From: Shewanella psychrophila
Lineage (GTDB): Bacteria > Pseudomonadota > Gammaproteobacteria > Enterobacterales > Shewanellaceae
Assembly: GCF_002005305.1 (NCBI RefSeq)
Contig: NZ_CP014782.1
Span: 5,394,001-5,458,000 of the forward strand
Direction of reading: 5' to 3'
Length of the DNA stretch: 64,000 bases
Shown here: positions 35,475 through 45,455 of the stretch, in pieces
How the letters are laid out: every line of letters begins with the position of its first letter
How positions within the stretch are numbered: position 1 is the first letter of the stretch
The notes under the pieces: model-generated
Seen by the model: only the letters and a program-made list of their open reading frames with translations
Told to the model about the DNA's origin: nothing
Database searches by the model: none
Program-made: the position numbers and the translations under genes

Positions 35475-36729
35475 CTTAGAGATCCCCTCATTTTTCAATT
35501 TTAAATAATCCCGAAAATTGAACGGTAAATAGGCTGGTTTTTAAGGTAACGATAAAAATTATCCATTAGAGGTTCTGCCCACTCTTCTCGCATCGTGGGT
35601 AACAGTTCATAGTAAATACAACCTTGGCGAAACAGAGAGTATGAGCGAGTTTTACTGGTATTTGCCTTTATTGTCTTTTCCAAGTCAGCATCCTCGCCCG
35701 CTTTTCCTAGTAGCGTCAGCAAGCCTATCGCCAAGGCGCTTAGCAAAAACAACCGGTCTCTACGTACCGGGGAACGCGTGTAGGTGGCACTCATCCCCAT
35801 GCCAAAACGATAGTCTTTAATGTCACGAAAAGTCGTCTCTATCCCCCAACGTTTCCCATATAAAGTCAACATCTTGCTACTCACTAGGTCACGTCGACTT
35901 GATGCTAAATACCAAGCTTCTTTCATGCCTTTTTTCTTGGTGCAAATGACCCGAGCGACTGCTTGCTTATTACCCGTTATTTGAACGTCCTTAAGGGTTC
36001 TTGTTATGCCGCTGGGTAATAGCCAGTCCTTTACTGGAAACAGCTCTCCTACCGCATCGGTGACTTTGATATTAGCCTTAATTCTAATGATGAAGTCAAA
36101 ACCCAGCTCATGTTCAATGAAGTTAAATAGTGCCGTATCACTAAAGCCTCTATCAGCAACAATTGTCACTTTAACATCCTCTGCAACGATCGACCTTAAC
36201 TTAACCAACAACTCATCTTCATGGTTGTTTCTATTACCTTTTAAAGCATGTTTACGATGGGTTTTCCATAGCAGTGGCGTGTTACGTCCATGGGTTGTTT
36301 GCATACTCAGTACGATGGTTGAATGGTCGTCTGAATCAAATTCAGTCCAATCGAGAGAGACCACTATCTCTTTGCGTGCACCGATAATATAAGGCCCCCA
36401 GGAGTCCAGTAATTGCCAGACGTTTAACTTTGTATTACTGAGTAATCGGTCTACTTGTTTAATAGCAGACTTACGCTTAAGTTTATTGGCTTGGGCTAAG
36501 CCAGCGCCAATGGCATGAATAGCGAGTGACCCCTTTTCAATCACTCCGTGAGCGGCATTAGCAAGTGAGGTGACCCTTTTAGCATGCATGTCATGGCCAA
36601 AGAGTTCATCGATGTGATTATGAATAAGGGCTTTATTTATCATGTTATAAATTTTAGAACATAGAGTGATTTGGCTTATTATACTCTGGAAGCCTTGCTG
36701 CCTCTGGTTATTATGAGGGGATGCTTAAG
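35475..36729 (-). mobile_element. IS4-family element, copy 1 (1255 bp)
   Basis: The ends are 17-bp inverted repeats, CTTAAGCATCCCCTCAT and CTTAGAGATCCCCTCAT, with three mismatches. The flanking 9-bp direct repeat GATCTGCCC (35466-35474 and 36730-36738) marks the target site. Copies at 47021 and 61324 have the same length and encode the same protein. It lies between the HAD gene and the DUF465 gene and breaks neither. Confidence 0.95.
35501..36643 (-). CDS. IS4-family transposase, copy 1
   Basis: A 380-aa DDE transposase. DWTEFDSDD carries the first Asp, VADRGFSD the second, and YGKRWGIETTFRDIK the IS4-type Y-R-E-K signature with the catalytic Glu. The gene fills most of the element. The three copies in the window encode identical proteins. 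A 128-aa frame on the other strand inside each copy is a shadow. Confidence 0.95.
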   Translation of the reverse strand: MINKALIHNHIDELFGHDMHAKRVTSLANAAHGVIEKGSLAIHAIGAGLAQANKLKRKSAIKQVDRLLSNTKLNVWQLLDSWGPYIIGARKEIVVSLDWTEFDSDDHSTIVLSMQTTHGRNTPLLWKTHRKHALKGNRNNHEDELLVKLRSIVAEDVKVTIVADRGFSDTALFNFIEHELGFDFIIRIKANIKVTDAVGELFPVKDWLLPSGITRTLKDVQITGNKQAVARVICTKKKGMKEAWYLASSRRDLVSSKMLTLYGKRWGIETTFRDIKDYRFGMGMSATYTRSPVRRDRLFLLSALAIGLLTLLGKAGEDADLEKTIKANTSKTRSYSLFRQGCIYYELLPTMREEWAEPLMDNFYRYLKNQPIYRSIFGII

Positions 36730-36831
36730 GATCTGCCCCCACTTTTTATTAAACTTCATAGTGCTATAGTGGCTCTAGCTTTTAAATAAATTTCAAAAAA
36801 TAGATTTCAGTTCACCATTCAGGGGTTACCT

Positions 36832-37095
36832 ATGCTAAATGAGAATCACGCGCTTATTTTCGACTTCCCAGAATATAAACAAGACATTGTTTATTTGAAT
36901 TATAAAGACGAAGCATTCACCAAATTATCCAAGCAATATCACCTCCTAGATTATGATATTCGTCAGCTAGAAATTGACGGTAGTCCAACCGATGACGAGC
37001 ATATGCACCAGCTAAAATTACAACGAGCGAACTTAAAAGACGTCCTGTTCCAACAGTTGAAAGCTCACCACGACACCCCAGTTTCAACAAGCTAG
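36832..37095 (+). CDS. DUF465 (YdcH-like) small helical protein
   Basis: An 87-aa protein beginning with a short NENHALIFDFPEYK segment and continuing as a charged helical hairpin (FTKLSKQYHLLDYDIRQLE and LKLQRANLKDVLFQQL), the DUF465 pattern. Function in this family is unknown. AGGGG lies before the ATG. A terminator and a long tandem repeat follow. Confidence 0.85.
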   Translation: MLNENHALIFDFPEYKQDIVYLNYKDEAFTKLSKQYHLLDYDIRQLEIDGSPTDDEHMHQLKLQRANLKDVLFQQLKAHHDTPVSTS

Positions 37096-37113
37096 TTCAA
37101 CGCAATAACAGAC

Positions 37114-37138
37114 AGGGCAGCCTTGAGCTGCCCTCTTT
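37114..37138 (+). terminator. Terminator after the DUF465 gene
   Basis: An 8-bp stem AGGGCAGC with GCTGCCCT around CTTGA, followed by CTTTC. Confidence 0.8.
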
Positions 37139-37540
37139 CATTCCGGCAATTCATCTAAACCCTGTCATTCCGGCAATTCATTTAAACCCTGTCATTCCGG
37201 CAATTCATTTAAACCCTGTCATTCCGGCAATTCATCTAAACCCTGTCACTCCGGCAATTCATTTAAACCCTTTCATTCCGGCAATTCATCTAAACCCTGT
37301 CATTCCGGCAATTCATTTAAACCCCTGTCATTCCGGCAATTCATTTAAACCCCTGTTATTCCGGCAATTCATCTAAACCCTGTCATTCCGGCAATTCATC
37401 TAAACCCTGTCATTCCGGCAATTCATTTAAACCCCTGTCATTCCGGCAATTCATTTAAACCCCTGTCATTCCGGCAATTCATTTAAACCCCTGTCATTCC
37501 GGCAATTCATTTAAACCCCTGTCATTCCGGCAATGCTTTT
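37139..37540. repeat. Tandem array, 14 full units of 27-28 bp
   Basis: Units read CATTCCGGCAATTCAT, then CTAAA or TTAAA, then CCCTGT or CCCCTGT, with no spacers. Variation is limited to C/T in the middle, a C-run of 3 or 4, and rare substitutions. A final partial unit runs into the REP-like element at 37521-37552. Confidence 0.97.
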
Positions 37541-37552
37541 GAGCCGGAATCC
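37521..37552. repeat. REP-like palindrome at the end of the array
   Basis: GTCATTCCGGCAATGCTTTT then GAGCCGGAATCC gives ATTCCGGC/GCCGGAAT arms. Its left half equals the start of the tandem unit, so the array looks like an expanded half-REP. Confidence 0.8.
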
Positions 37553-37644
37553 ATTGTTTCGTCCCGGTGTCCTTTAGATAGGAGTCTTGCTATTCAAAGT
37601 TCCGATGACGCCTCGGCTAAATTGCCGCATCTGGCTAAGTAAAA

Positions 37645-37705
37645 TCCATTTCCTTTGTCAGTTCGCTACCCTAGCTCCCCTCATAACCTTATGACTACGC
37701 CACTT
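37645..37705. repeat. Dispersed repeat, copy 3
   Basis: Contains CAGTTCGCTACCCTAGCTCC and CTTATGACTACGCCA, matching copy 2 at 31525. The surrounding 37553-37816 has no gene. Confidence 0.6.
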
Positions 37706-37816
37706 TTGTAACAGTCAGAAAGAGAAGGTTTAGGCTTTGACTGATGAAATATCAAAAGTTTACTGTGACACAACTTATTCAAATAAATAAACACTTGGCA
37801 AGGCTAAAATTGAACC

Positions 37817-38209
37817 TCAAGACTTAGCTGCTTGTACCTCTATCTCTACCTTCCAATCCTCTGAAAAAAGACCTGCCACAAACAGTAACGTCACCGGAAG
37901 TACCTGAGAGTGGCCATTAAAGAGCTGCTGCATTGCCGCTCGATACCCACTAAGATCCTCTCTATCAGTTAGATAGACCCTAACACTGACTATATCCTCC
38001 CGTGACATCTGGTTAGCTTGCAGCACCCCCTCTATATTTTGCCAGGCATACAGAACCTGTTGCTCTATCCCTTCCCCTAGCTGACCATCAAGATCGATCC
38101 CTAGCTGGCCTGCGATATGCAGCCAACTACAATTGGCAGGTACATGGGCACAGTGATGGTATCTTGCTGCGGGTGGTGCGATATTATCGGGGCTCCAAAT
38201 TTTATTCAT
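37817..38209 (-). CDS. RidA/YjgF-family protein
   Basis: A 130-aa RidA-fold protein with HIAGQLGID, a central QVLYAWQNIEGVLQANQM segment, SVRVYLTDREDLSGYRAAMQQLF and the closing VEIEVQAAK. The Arg that binds the imine/enamine substrate in true RidA (in the P-x-R-T segment) is replaced here: the matching segment is LPVTLLF. It therefore belongs to one of the divergent Rid groups, whose activity is uncertain. It lacks a clear operon partner. Confidence 0.82.
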   Translation of the reverse strand: MNKIWSPDNIAPPAARYHHCAHVPANCSWLHIAGQLGIDLDGQLGEGIEQQVLYAWQNIEGVLQANQMSREDIVSVRVYLTDREDLSGYRAAMQQLFNGHSQVLPVTLLFVAGLFSEDWKVEIEVQAAKS

Positions 38210-38827
38210 TTTAGTGAGTATCCTTGAGTTAACTTCTGTTGATACTCATCAGTTAATCTTATTAAGCTTTTTAGATAAACCGAAAGATCATGAACTCAAA
38301 GTTCAGATATCTTGAACAATTCCTAATGAGCCAGTTATCAGGAGAAATGATTGGAACTATCAGCAAACTTGAAAATACTGCCCCCAATAACACTGGTGTG
38401 GATATGCATTGTTACAACTTACTTTTTGGTCGATAACTGCTTTGCCCTGCAATATTGAGATAATGAAGAATATTCCCCCCGCCCTCTTTTAATCATGATT
38501 AAACAAGATACTTTTCATGTTCTGTATTCACTCAACATTACAGCTGAACTATTAGGATTTTCTGATTTAAAATAATCAATGTCTACACTAACTTGTTAAA
38601 TCACTATAAGAGTTGAAAGTACGCTAAAACACATCCTCTGTCGTCAATGCGATGAGCAGACTAAATCCTATGTCTTAAATTGCGATTATCGGATTTCCCT
38701 ATGCTTTGCAAGTAAACGGTCATTGAAGTCATTCCTCGTAGAGGTTGATGTAGTATTACGATGAGGGCTCCCAGCACGACCACAACTTAAAGAGAAACTA
38801 GGTACTTGTACCCGAACCTCTAATGCT
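38210..38827. other. Gene-free stretch
   Basis: No gene is supported. A 63-codon frame on the minus strand (38686-38877) overlaps the LysR gene end and has no recognisable similarity. Confidence 0.5.
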
Positions 38828-39775
38828 TCAAGAACTAATCTTAGCAACAAAGTCACTATGGTTTGTATTCTTTTCAATCGTTTTTATTGCATCCGTTATT
38901 AAGTTACTAAGCCAAATATACATAGGACTGTTACATCCCTTCACTCTACTAATCATCGTTATTTCTTTATGTCGTTCATGAAAGCTTTTATCTATTTCGA
39001 CAACACGAAAATCGTTATTTAATGTTTTACTCAGATACATAGAAGTAGGCAGAACCATATCGGTTTGAGAAAGGCTATGTAAAATCAAGCTTAAATGTGT
39101 ACTTCGTAGTTGTATGTTTGGCTTAATTTTAAACTTTTTATAATATTCATCCATTAAAAGGGTTTTATCGTTGAAATCAATTATTTCATGGATAGCTAAG
39201 GGGTAAGTGGCTAAGTCATTTACTGTAAATGGAGTATCGCATTTAGGATGGTCATGCCTGCAAACACCTACAAAATATTCTGTTCCACATACCTTTTGTC
39301 TAAAATGTTTAGGGAGTTCTAAAGGAGAATAATTAAGACCCATGTGGACAGATCCTTCTTCAATTTCATTTTTAGATGTTTTGGTCCAATCCTTATATAT
39401 AAATTTCATACCAGGTGCTTCTTTTGACAGAATCGGAGATAAAACGGGTATTAACCAATGAGCTATGTTAGAATTTAGGGATATCACTACTTTTTCTTTG
39501 CACTTCATTGGTACAAATAACTTCTCTTCATTTAGTAAGCTTTTCAACTCATTCATTAACGGTAATAATTTCTTTTCAAGATTATAGGCCTTTTCAGTAA
39601 GCTCTAGGCCATAGGATCCTTTGACTATTAACCGATCATTGAAATGCTCTTTCAATTTTTTCAGAGTGCGACTAACGTTTGGTTGGCTAGTGTTTAAATG
39701 TTCTGCAGTTAATGTGACACTTTTAACTTTCAAAAGAACAGTTAATGTTTTTAATAAATTTAGATCTAACGACAT
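38828..39775 (-). CDS. LysR-family transcriptional regulator
   Basis: A 315-aa LysR with winged HTH at residues 5-62 (SVTLTAEHLNTSQPNVSRTLKKL) and an effector domain in which GSVHMGLNY and PLAIHEIIDF are visible. It resembles the NodD/LeuO/PA0477-like group in the N-terminal 'LNLLKTLTVLLKVKSVT' pattern. AGGGA precedes the ATG. No divergent gene lies next to it, so its target is not evident. It has the AT-rich composition of the island that follows. Confidence 0.88.
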   Translation of the reverse strand: MSLDLNLLKTLTVLLKVKSVTLTAEHLNTSQPNVSRTLKKLKEHFNDRLIVKGSYGLELTEKAYNLEKKLLPLMNELKSLLNEEKLFVPMKCKEKVVISLNSNIAHWLIPVLSPILSKEAPGMKFIYKDWTKTSKNEIEEGSVHMGLNYSPLELPKHFRQKVCGTEYFVGVCRHDHPKCDTPFTVNDLATYPLAIHEIIDFNDKTLLMDEYYKKFKIKPNIQLRSTHLSLILHSLSQTDMVLPTSMYLSKTLNNDFRVVEIDKSFHERHKEITMISRVKGCNSPMYIWLSNLITDAIKTIEKNTNHSDFVAKISS

Positions 39776-40502
39776 AATATTTCCCTAAATTATAGACAAA
39801 AATAAACGGTGAACTTACCAAGAGCAGATGAAATTAACAGAAACAAATACATTCACGAAAAGAGCCCTAAAGCCAATATAGTAAACATTCGATATTTATT
39901 GTGTTATTTTTGGGTATTCAGTGAGACAATAAGCTGGACTTCCTCATTTTCGATTGTATTGTTAAAGTAAAAACAAACACCACCTTGACGTACTCCAGCA
40001 TCGTCTCTGAAATTCATTTAGCACTGCAATAGGACATTTTTATTTCAACCTAAATAGATGCAGAGCTAATTTCCGGCATACTTACCACAGAAAAATCAGC
40101 CAATAATTCCCCATCAGAATCGACACGAACAAAGATAGATGAACGCTCTTGTTAAGCCCATTGAAAGATCGTGATTCAGTGTTATTTACCTTTTTAAATT
40201 ATCAACCCCATATATCAACAACAAATTAAACTTATTTAAATCAATGGCTTGCAACAGAGCTGAAAATCATGTTCGTTAAGGCTGCGAAAACGTCTTCATA
40301 ATGTAACGACTGAAGTTGGACCAATTCAGGCTCAAACTTGCAACCTCTGGCTATTTTGACTAGAGACAACTGCCTTAAGTTGGAACAAGCTAGGTTACAT
40401 CACCACCTAATTTTTTTAAGAAAATATAAATTTAGATTGAATCACTTCTAATATGGTCAACTTTTATTATTCTACTGTTCTTTAACAAAAAACAATCTTA
40501 TC
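39776..40502. other. Gene-free AT-rich stretch at island edge
   Basis: About 730 bp with no convincing coding frame, RNA gene or repeat. Confidence 0.5.
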
Positions 40503-41352
40503 ATGTCAAATAAAAAATCAATCTTAAATCGTCTCTACGCAGGTATTGAAAGAAATGCTTTCGAGCCTTACTTCCAACCAATCATTGACTGTCATTCTGG
40601 TAAAACCGTTGGTGTAGAGGTCTTAGTCAGGTTAAAGGAAAGTGAAAATATTATCAGTCCTGATGAATTTATTAAAACTGCTGAGACTAGTGGACTAATA
40701 ATACCGATAACGGAACTTATTCTAGGAAAAGCGATAAGATTATTACACACTTGATACTAATATTTTTCTTAGTATCAATCTAGTCCCTTGCCATTTGATC
40801 AACCGCCAATTTTTCGACTTTATACAAATGCATATAAAAAACGGATTAATAAAGGCAAACACAATTAAATTTGAGATAACAGAAAGATTACCTATAAAAA
40901 ACTTTATACTTACAAGTAAATATTTGGGTATGTTTTACGAATTGGGGGTCACCTCTGTTATTGATGACATTGGTACAGGTTACGGCACGTTTTTATATTT
41001 AAATGAACTAGGTGCCAGAGGCATAAAAATTGATAAATATTTTATTGACACCATCAATTCTAATGGGGGAACTAAAATTTTAGATGCGATAATAAATTTA
41101 GCTAATAATTTAGAACTAGAAATAATTGCAGAAGGCGTTGAAACTGACACACAACAGACTTATCTACTCAAACGCGGTGTGTACCTACAACAAGGTTACT
41201 TATTTAGCCAACCACTCAATGCCGAATCTTTTAGGCGAAAAATCGTAATATCTAATATCAAGAGAGACAATGTAGAAAACAACACAGCCAATAAAACTGT
41301 TACATTGAATTTATTAGGTAGTAAAACCAATACTCACAGTTTAGTATTATGA
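40503..41352 (+). pseudogene. EAL-domain c-di-GMP phosphodiesterase, frameshifted
   Basis: A standalone EAL protein of about 282 codons split between two frames. The first part (40503-40754) carries YFQPIID and EVLVRL (EAL motif as EVL). The second resumes in another frame with DTNIFLSINLVPCHLINRQ and contains FEITER, DDIGTGYGTF, KIDKYF and AEGVET, most of the residues for metal binding and catalysis. The shift is one extra base at 40749-40753 (CACACTTGATACT), not in a homopolymer. It could be a true lesion or a sequence error. It overlaps the next gene by 4 nt. Confidence 0.85.
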
Positions 41353-41600
41353 CTGATTTTTTAAATTTGTTAACCCACGAGAATACGCTAAAGGATAATA
41401 CAGAAAAACTATCTATTGACGAACTAAAAGTAGTAGCAAGTAGGCTTCAACTATTTATAGCTCATAGAGAAATGCAAAGTGTAGATGACAAGGTCGAACG
41501 TAATGCACACATAATGAGAATTAGGAAACAGATGTACAAGATCGGACTAAGAGTCAATGATGTAAGGTCTGCTATAAAAGCGCCAAGAAAATTAAAATAA
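41349..41600 (+). CDS. Small helical protein of unknown function
   Basis: An 83-aa, highly charged protein predicted to be nearly all helix (LSIDELKVVASRLQLFI and a basic C-terminus ending in APRKLK). Its ATG overlaps the stop of the EAL gene (ATGA), so the two were probably co-translated. I recognise no family. The basic tail allows nucleic-acid or membrane contact, but that is speculation. Confidence 0.55.
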   Translation: MTDFLNLLTHENTLKDNTEKLSIDELKVVASRLQLFIAHREMQSVDDKVERNAHIMRIRKQMYKIGLRVNDVRSAIKAPRKLK

Positions 41601-41629
41601 CCATCAATAGAAAATATAAAATGCACTAG

Positions 41630-42636
41630 CTAGACCTTGTTACATAAATCGAATGAACCTTTTGCGATTAGTGTGATCTGATCTCCCAAGATAGATAACG
41701 CGGAAGCATAAAAGTGGGAAAGTTTAAGCATAAAATATCCTACTGGTCTCAGTATAACAAAACACCCATCAACCGTGGTCTGGATTGATGAGCAAGCTAT
41801 AAAGTCTTGGCGATGTACTGAGCACCATGGTCGTCGTGTTCGAGGGTATATTTATTCTGATGTCGCCATTGAAACTGCGCTTATTCTCAAAGGTGTTTTC
41901 AACTTGTCATTACGAGCACTTGAGGGCTTCACTAACTCAATTTGTTCAGCTCATGGACGTACCACTGAGCTCTCCGAGTTATTAGTAAGTGAGCAAAGAC
42001 GGTTTAAATTAAGTATCGAGCAAGGAGTCGTGGTTCTGTGGCACATGTTGTGATTGATTCAAAAAGCCTCAAAGTTTACGGCAAAGGAGAATGGAAAACC
42101 TGTAAGCATGGTAAAGAGAAGCGCCGAACCTGGCGCAAACTACATCTTGCAATTGATAGTTATGCCCATAAAGTGGTGTCAGCTGAAATCACCTTAGTTA
42201 ACGTCGCAGACAATGAAGTACTCCCCACATTACTCAACCCGTTAAGAAGGGCTATAAAACAAGCCTCAGCTGATGGTGCATATGACACTAAGGCATGTCA
42301 TAAGCTACTTAAGCGTAAGAGTTGCAAGCCTACTATTCGACCAAGAAGTAATGCTGGATATTGGAATGATGGGCATGCACGTAACGAAGCAGTAAAAGCA
42401 CTAAAGAGTAACCAGTTAGCACAATGGAAACAGGATAATGGCTACCACCTAAGATCACTCTCTGAGACAGAGATGTATCGATATAAGCTGTTGATTATCT
42501 ACAAAATTAGTCTTCTGAACTATAACGTTCAGGTGGGCGAAGCTTTAGCTGGCGTAAAAGCAATGAAGAAAGTCATAGGACTAGGAATGCCAGCTGGGTA
42601 CAGCTAGATCCGAAGAACGTATTTGCTCAACGACAC
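41630..42636 (+). mobile_element. Decayed IS5-family element
   Basis: The left end (ACCTTGTTACATAAATCGAA) and downstream leader match the IS5-family element at 63446. The right end is near CTCAACGACACC. The transposase inside is broken (see next entry). Confidence 0.7.
41714..42607 (+). pseudogene. IS5-family transposase, broken
   Basis: Compared with the intact reading frame at 63526, the gene begins at an equivalent GTG (41714), has a deletion near 41780 that shifts the frame into WIDEQAIKSW, and a second disruption near 42040 before VIDSKSLKVYGKGEWK. The second half keeps the IS5 DDE features (VVIDS, NVADNEV, ADGAYDT) to a C-terminal AGYS. It would need at least two repairs to be read through, so it is inactive. 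Confidence 0.85.
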
Positions 42637-42794
42637 CTACTATTGAGTTTACTATAGCTAATGTTTATTTTTCTAGCCTACGTGCTAAAATGTCAAGTTA
42701 GCATTAGTTTAAACAAACGGATTGTGGCTAGTAATCGCAATGAAAATACGGAAAAGTATGACAGACCTAGTACTCATGCGTATTCTCATGATGT

Positions 42795-42860
42795 TGATCA
42801 CTCATTCTCATCGATGCTGATCACCCATTCTCATCGATGCTGATCACTCATTCTCACCCA
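42795..42860. repeat. IS21 left-end multiple terminal repeats
   Basis: Three units of about 22 bp, each TGATCAC followed by C/T-CATTCTCA and ATCGATGC or variant. They are probable transposase binding sites. Confidence 0.85.
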
Positions 42861-42911
42861 TGCTGATCACTTCCTCTTGCCATTTTGCGGCTCGGTCACA
42901 GTTTTAATTGA

Positions 42912-43658
42912 TCACGCTAATTCAGTCAAGTCTGTTATCTTTTTTCGCATTGATTCTCCCTGTAGTTCAAACCGCAGAGAACAGTGTATTAACCTGTCCA
43001 TAATCGCATCAGCATAGGTCGCTTCTCCGATTGATTCATGCCACTTACTCACAGGGAGCTGACTCATTATGAGCAAAGAGCCTTGTTGATGCCTCGCATC
43101 AATGATGTCGAGTAAATCGCTGCGATCCTGAGTCGTTAATATCTCCATTCCCCAATCATCTAAAATCAGGATGGGCGTTTTGTTTAATTGAGTGAGAAAC
43201 CGTGGATAGCTGCCATCACCGTGAGCCTGACTAAGCATCTCCTGTAATCCTTTCATTCTAAAATAACGTACCGCGATGCCCTGCTGGCAAAAATAATGCC
43301 CTATGGCGCACCCTAAGTAGGTTTTTCCACACCCTGTCGCGCCAGTAAAGATGAGGTTCTGATGGTGTTTAAGCCAATGACCTTCAAGCAGACTACTGAT
43401 GGTCGACTTTTCTATCCCACGACTGGCTCGGTAATCTATTTGAGTCGGGTGAGCTGCTAATCTCAGTTTTGCTTGCTTAACTAAACGGTCTATTTTTCGT
43501 TGTTCCCGGGTCGTTAACTCCTGTGCCAGCAAAAGTGATAACCGCTCATGGAAACTCAGTTCGTTATATAAGTGAGGCTGTGCTTCTTGAAGGGTTAAAT
43601 TCTCTATCACTGCACTTAAGCGTAAGTCAGCAAGCTGTTGTATTAACACTGCATTCAT
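42912..43658 (-). CDS. istB: IS21 helper ATPase IstB
   Basis: A 248-aa AAA+ ATPase with Walker A FTGATGCGKTYLG and Walker B ILILDDWGME, plus the LRLAAHPTQIDYR segment typical of IstB. It loads target DNA for the IstA transposase. The ATG at 43658 has AAGGAAA upstream; the ORF from 43721 overlaps istA. A 13-bp gap separates it from istA. Confidence 0.95.
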   Translation of the reverse strand: MNAVLIQQLADLRLSAVIENLTLQEAQPHLYNELSFHERLSLLLAQELTTREQRKIDRLVKQAKLRLAAHPTQIDYRASRGIEKSTISSLLEGHWLKHHQNLIFTGATGCGKTYLGCAIGHYFCQQGIAVRYFRMKGLQEMLSQAHGDGSYPRFLTQLNKTPILILDDWGMEILTTQDRSDLLDIIDARHQQGSLLIMSQLPVSKWHESIGEATYADAIMDRLIHCSLRFELQGESMRKKITDLTELA

Positions 43659-43671
43659 AATACTTTCCTTG

Positions 43672-45219
43672 TTAATGGTAGTAACCTTGGCCACGGACAT
43701 TGTCATGTTTAATGCCTGCAAGCCTATCGATGGGCTCTGCTTCGCAGACCGCTTTGTCTAGATTTTTCTTTAGGATTATTTTTATGTTTTCCAGCCGATA
43801 GCAACCGGTGTCTAAGGCCCGTTGACAAGCGGCATTGAGACGAGATTGGGGATAGTGTTTACTGAGACTGAGTAAGCCAAAGCAGACTTTGCCACTTTGT
43901 TGAGGATGAAGATGACTGGCTAGCTTGTGCTCTACCCATTGTAAGACAGCATCTCCTAGCTTACCTGCCCATTCCTTTAACCGCTCGGGTGTCCATGTTG
44001 CATAGTCTTGATGAGATTTAGGCATGTGCTCAACGAGAGTGCTGTACCCACCAATACGCTGAGCCCGCAGATGTTGAGCGACAAGTTGGTTCTGGTGGTA
44101 CATCTTGACCATCTTGTCACTCACATGCGCCTCAATTTTCTGCCTAAGCAACCCATAGGGTACTGAGTAATAATGCTGATTAACTTCAACATGATAATCA
44201 ACATTGACCCTCACCTTTTTGATAAATGTGTATTGGTAATCTATCAAAGGCAAAGGCCTCATGGCTGGTAGCTCATGGGTGTGATATTCACTCACTCTAT
44301 TGCCTGGGAGTTTTTGAAACTTCTTGGTGTTCAGTCGTATCAATAACTCACTAATACGCAGATTCAATTGCATTAAACTGTAGAAAGTCTCATGACGTAA
44401 TACCGCCATTATCCAGCGCTCGACAATCAGCACCCCATTTTCAGCTTTGGCTTTATCCTTTGGTCGCAAGGGCCTTGCTGGAATAATAGCCACGTTGTAA
44501 TGCGCTGCAAGCTGCTGATAAGTGGGGTTAAGGTCTGGGTCATACTTACAAGCGCGGGTGGTGGCTGAGCGTAAGTTATCTGGCACGATAATATCAGGGA
44601 CTGCACCGAAGAACTGAAAAGCTCGGACATGGCTCATTACCCAGTCTTCCAGTTTTTGAGAGGATGTGGCCTCCGCAAACGTATAATTTGACCCTCCCAT
44701 TACCGCCACAAAGATTTGTGCCCCATGGCGCTCTCCTGTCTCTGGGTCAGTAATGGGGAGTGTTGGGCCACAATAGTCGATAAACAATTTCTCGCCATAC
44801 TGATGAACTTGACGCATGGAAGGTTGTTGTCTTGACAACCAATCCTTGTAAATACGACACATCTGCGGATAGCTGTAATGATTATCAGGGTTTCGTTCGA
44901 TGTATTCTTGCCACAATAGCTGCTTAGTGACGCCCTTTTTCTTCAACTGAGGGTGAAACATCAACCAATTGGGCAAAGGAATGGCCGTTCTAGGCTTAAT
45001 TTTTGTTTGTATAAATTGTTTGTTGAGCTTGACGTCATCCCAGTGAGTAGGCAACGGCCAGCTTTCAATTCCCATCAACTTGGCGCGGTTAATATAGGTT
45101 GAGACCGTCCCAGGAGAGAGCGACAGGCTCACGCCAATCTTACGGTGAGATAATTCTGCTTGGTATTTTAGTCGAAGTATTTCTTTTAGTTTTCGCATTG
45201 AAATTGACTCAGTCGGCAT
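43672..45219 (-). CDS. istA: IS21 transposase IstA
   Basis: A 515-aa DDE transposase. An N-terminal HTH (SHRKIGVSLSLSPGTVSTYI) is followed by the catalytic core with GEKLFIDYCGPT, PDNLRSATTR, and a catalytic Glu in KDKAKAENGV, then a C-terminal domain. It appears intact. Confidence 0.95.
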   Translation of the reverse strand: MPTESISMRKLKEILRLKYQAELSHRKIGVSLSLSPGTVSTYINRAKLMGIESWPLPTHWDDVKLNKQFIQTKIKPRTAIPLPNWLMFHPQLKKKGVTKQLLWQEYIERNPDNHYSYPQMCRIYKDWLSRQQPSMRQVHQYGEKLFIDYCGPTLPITDPETGERHGAQIFVAVMGGSNYTFAEATSSQKLEDWVMSHVRAFQFFGAVPDIIVPDNLRSATTRACKYDPDLNPTYQQLAAHYNVAIIPARPLRPKDKAKAENGVLIVERWIMAVLRHETFYSLMQLNLRISELLIRLNTKKFQKLPGNRVSEYHTHELPAMRPLPLIDYQYTFIKKVRVNVDYHVEVNQHYYSVPYGLLRQKIEAHVSDKMVKMYHQNQLVAQHLRAQRIGGYSTLVEHMPKSHQDYATWTPERLKEWAGKLGDAVLQWVEHKLASHLHPQQSGKVCFGLLSLSKHYPQSRLNAACQRALDTGCYRLENIKIILKKNLDKAVCEAEPIDRLAGIKHDNVRGQGYYH

Positions 45220-45324
45220 CGTATTTACTCATAAAAAATAGAGCAAACATTATGCAGTTTTTAACAATGCAAAATGGCAGAACTGATGAGCTAATTTGAA
45301 GTTAAATTACTTAAAAAAGCGATC

Positions 45325-45455
45325 AGCTTCGATGAGAATAGGTGATCAGCATGAATGAGAATGACCGATCAGCTTCGATGAGAACAGGTGATCAGCTTGA
45401 ATGAGAATGACCGATCAGCTTCGATGAGAACAGGTGATCAGCATGCATGAGAATA
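45325..45455. repeat. IS21 right-end multiple terminal repeats
   Basis: About six alternating units (GATCAGCTTCGATGAGAA, and GATCAGC followed by ATGAATGAGAA), inverted relative to the left-end set. Confidence 0.85.

Noticed and set aside
37139..37540. CRISPR array
   Set aside because: The repeats are contiguous with no spacers, no cas genes are near, and the unit is a REP-like half-palindrome.
38686..38877. 63-codon minus-strand frame
   Set aside because: It overlaps the LysR gene end, has no ribosome binding site and no recognisable similarity.
42661..42843. 60-codon frame at the IS21 left end
   Set aside because: Its second half is IS21 terminal repeat sequence; the frame crosses an insertion junction.
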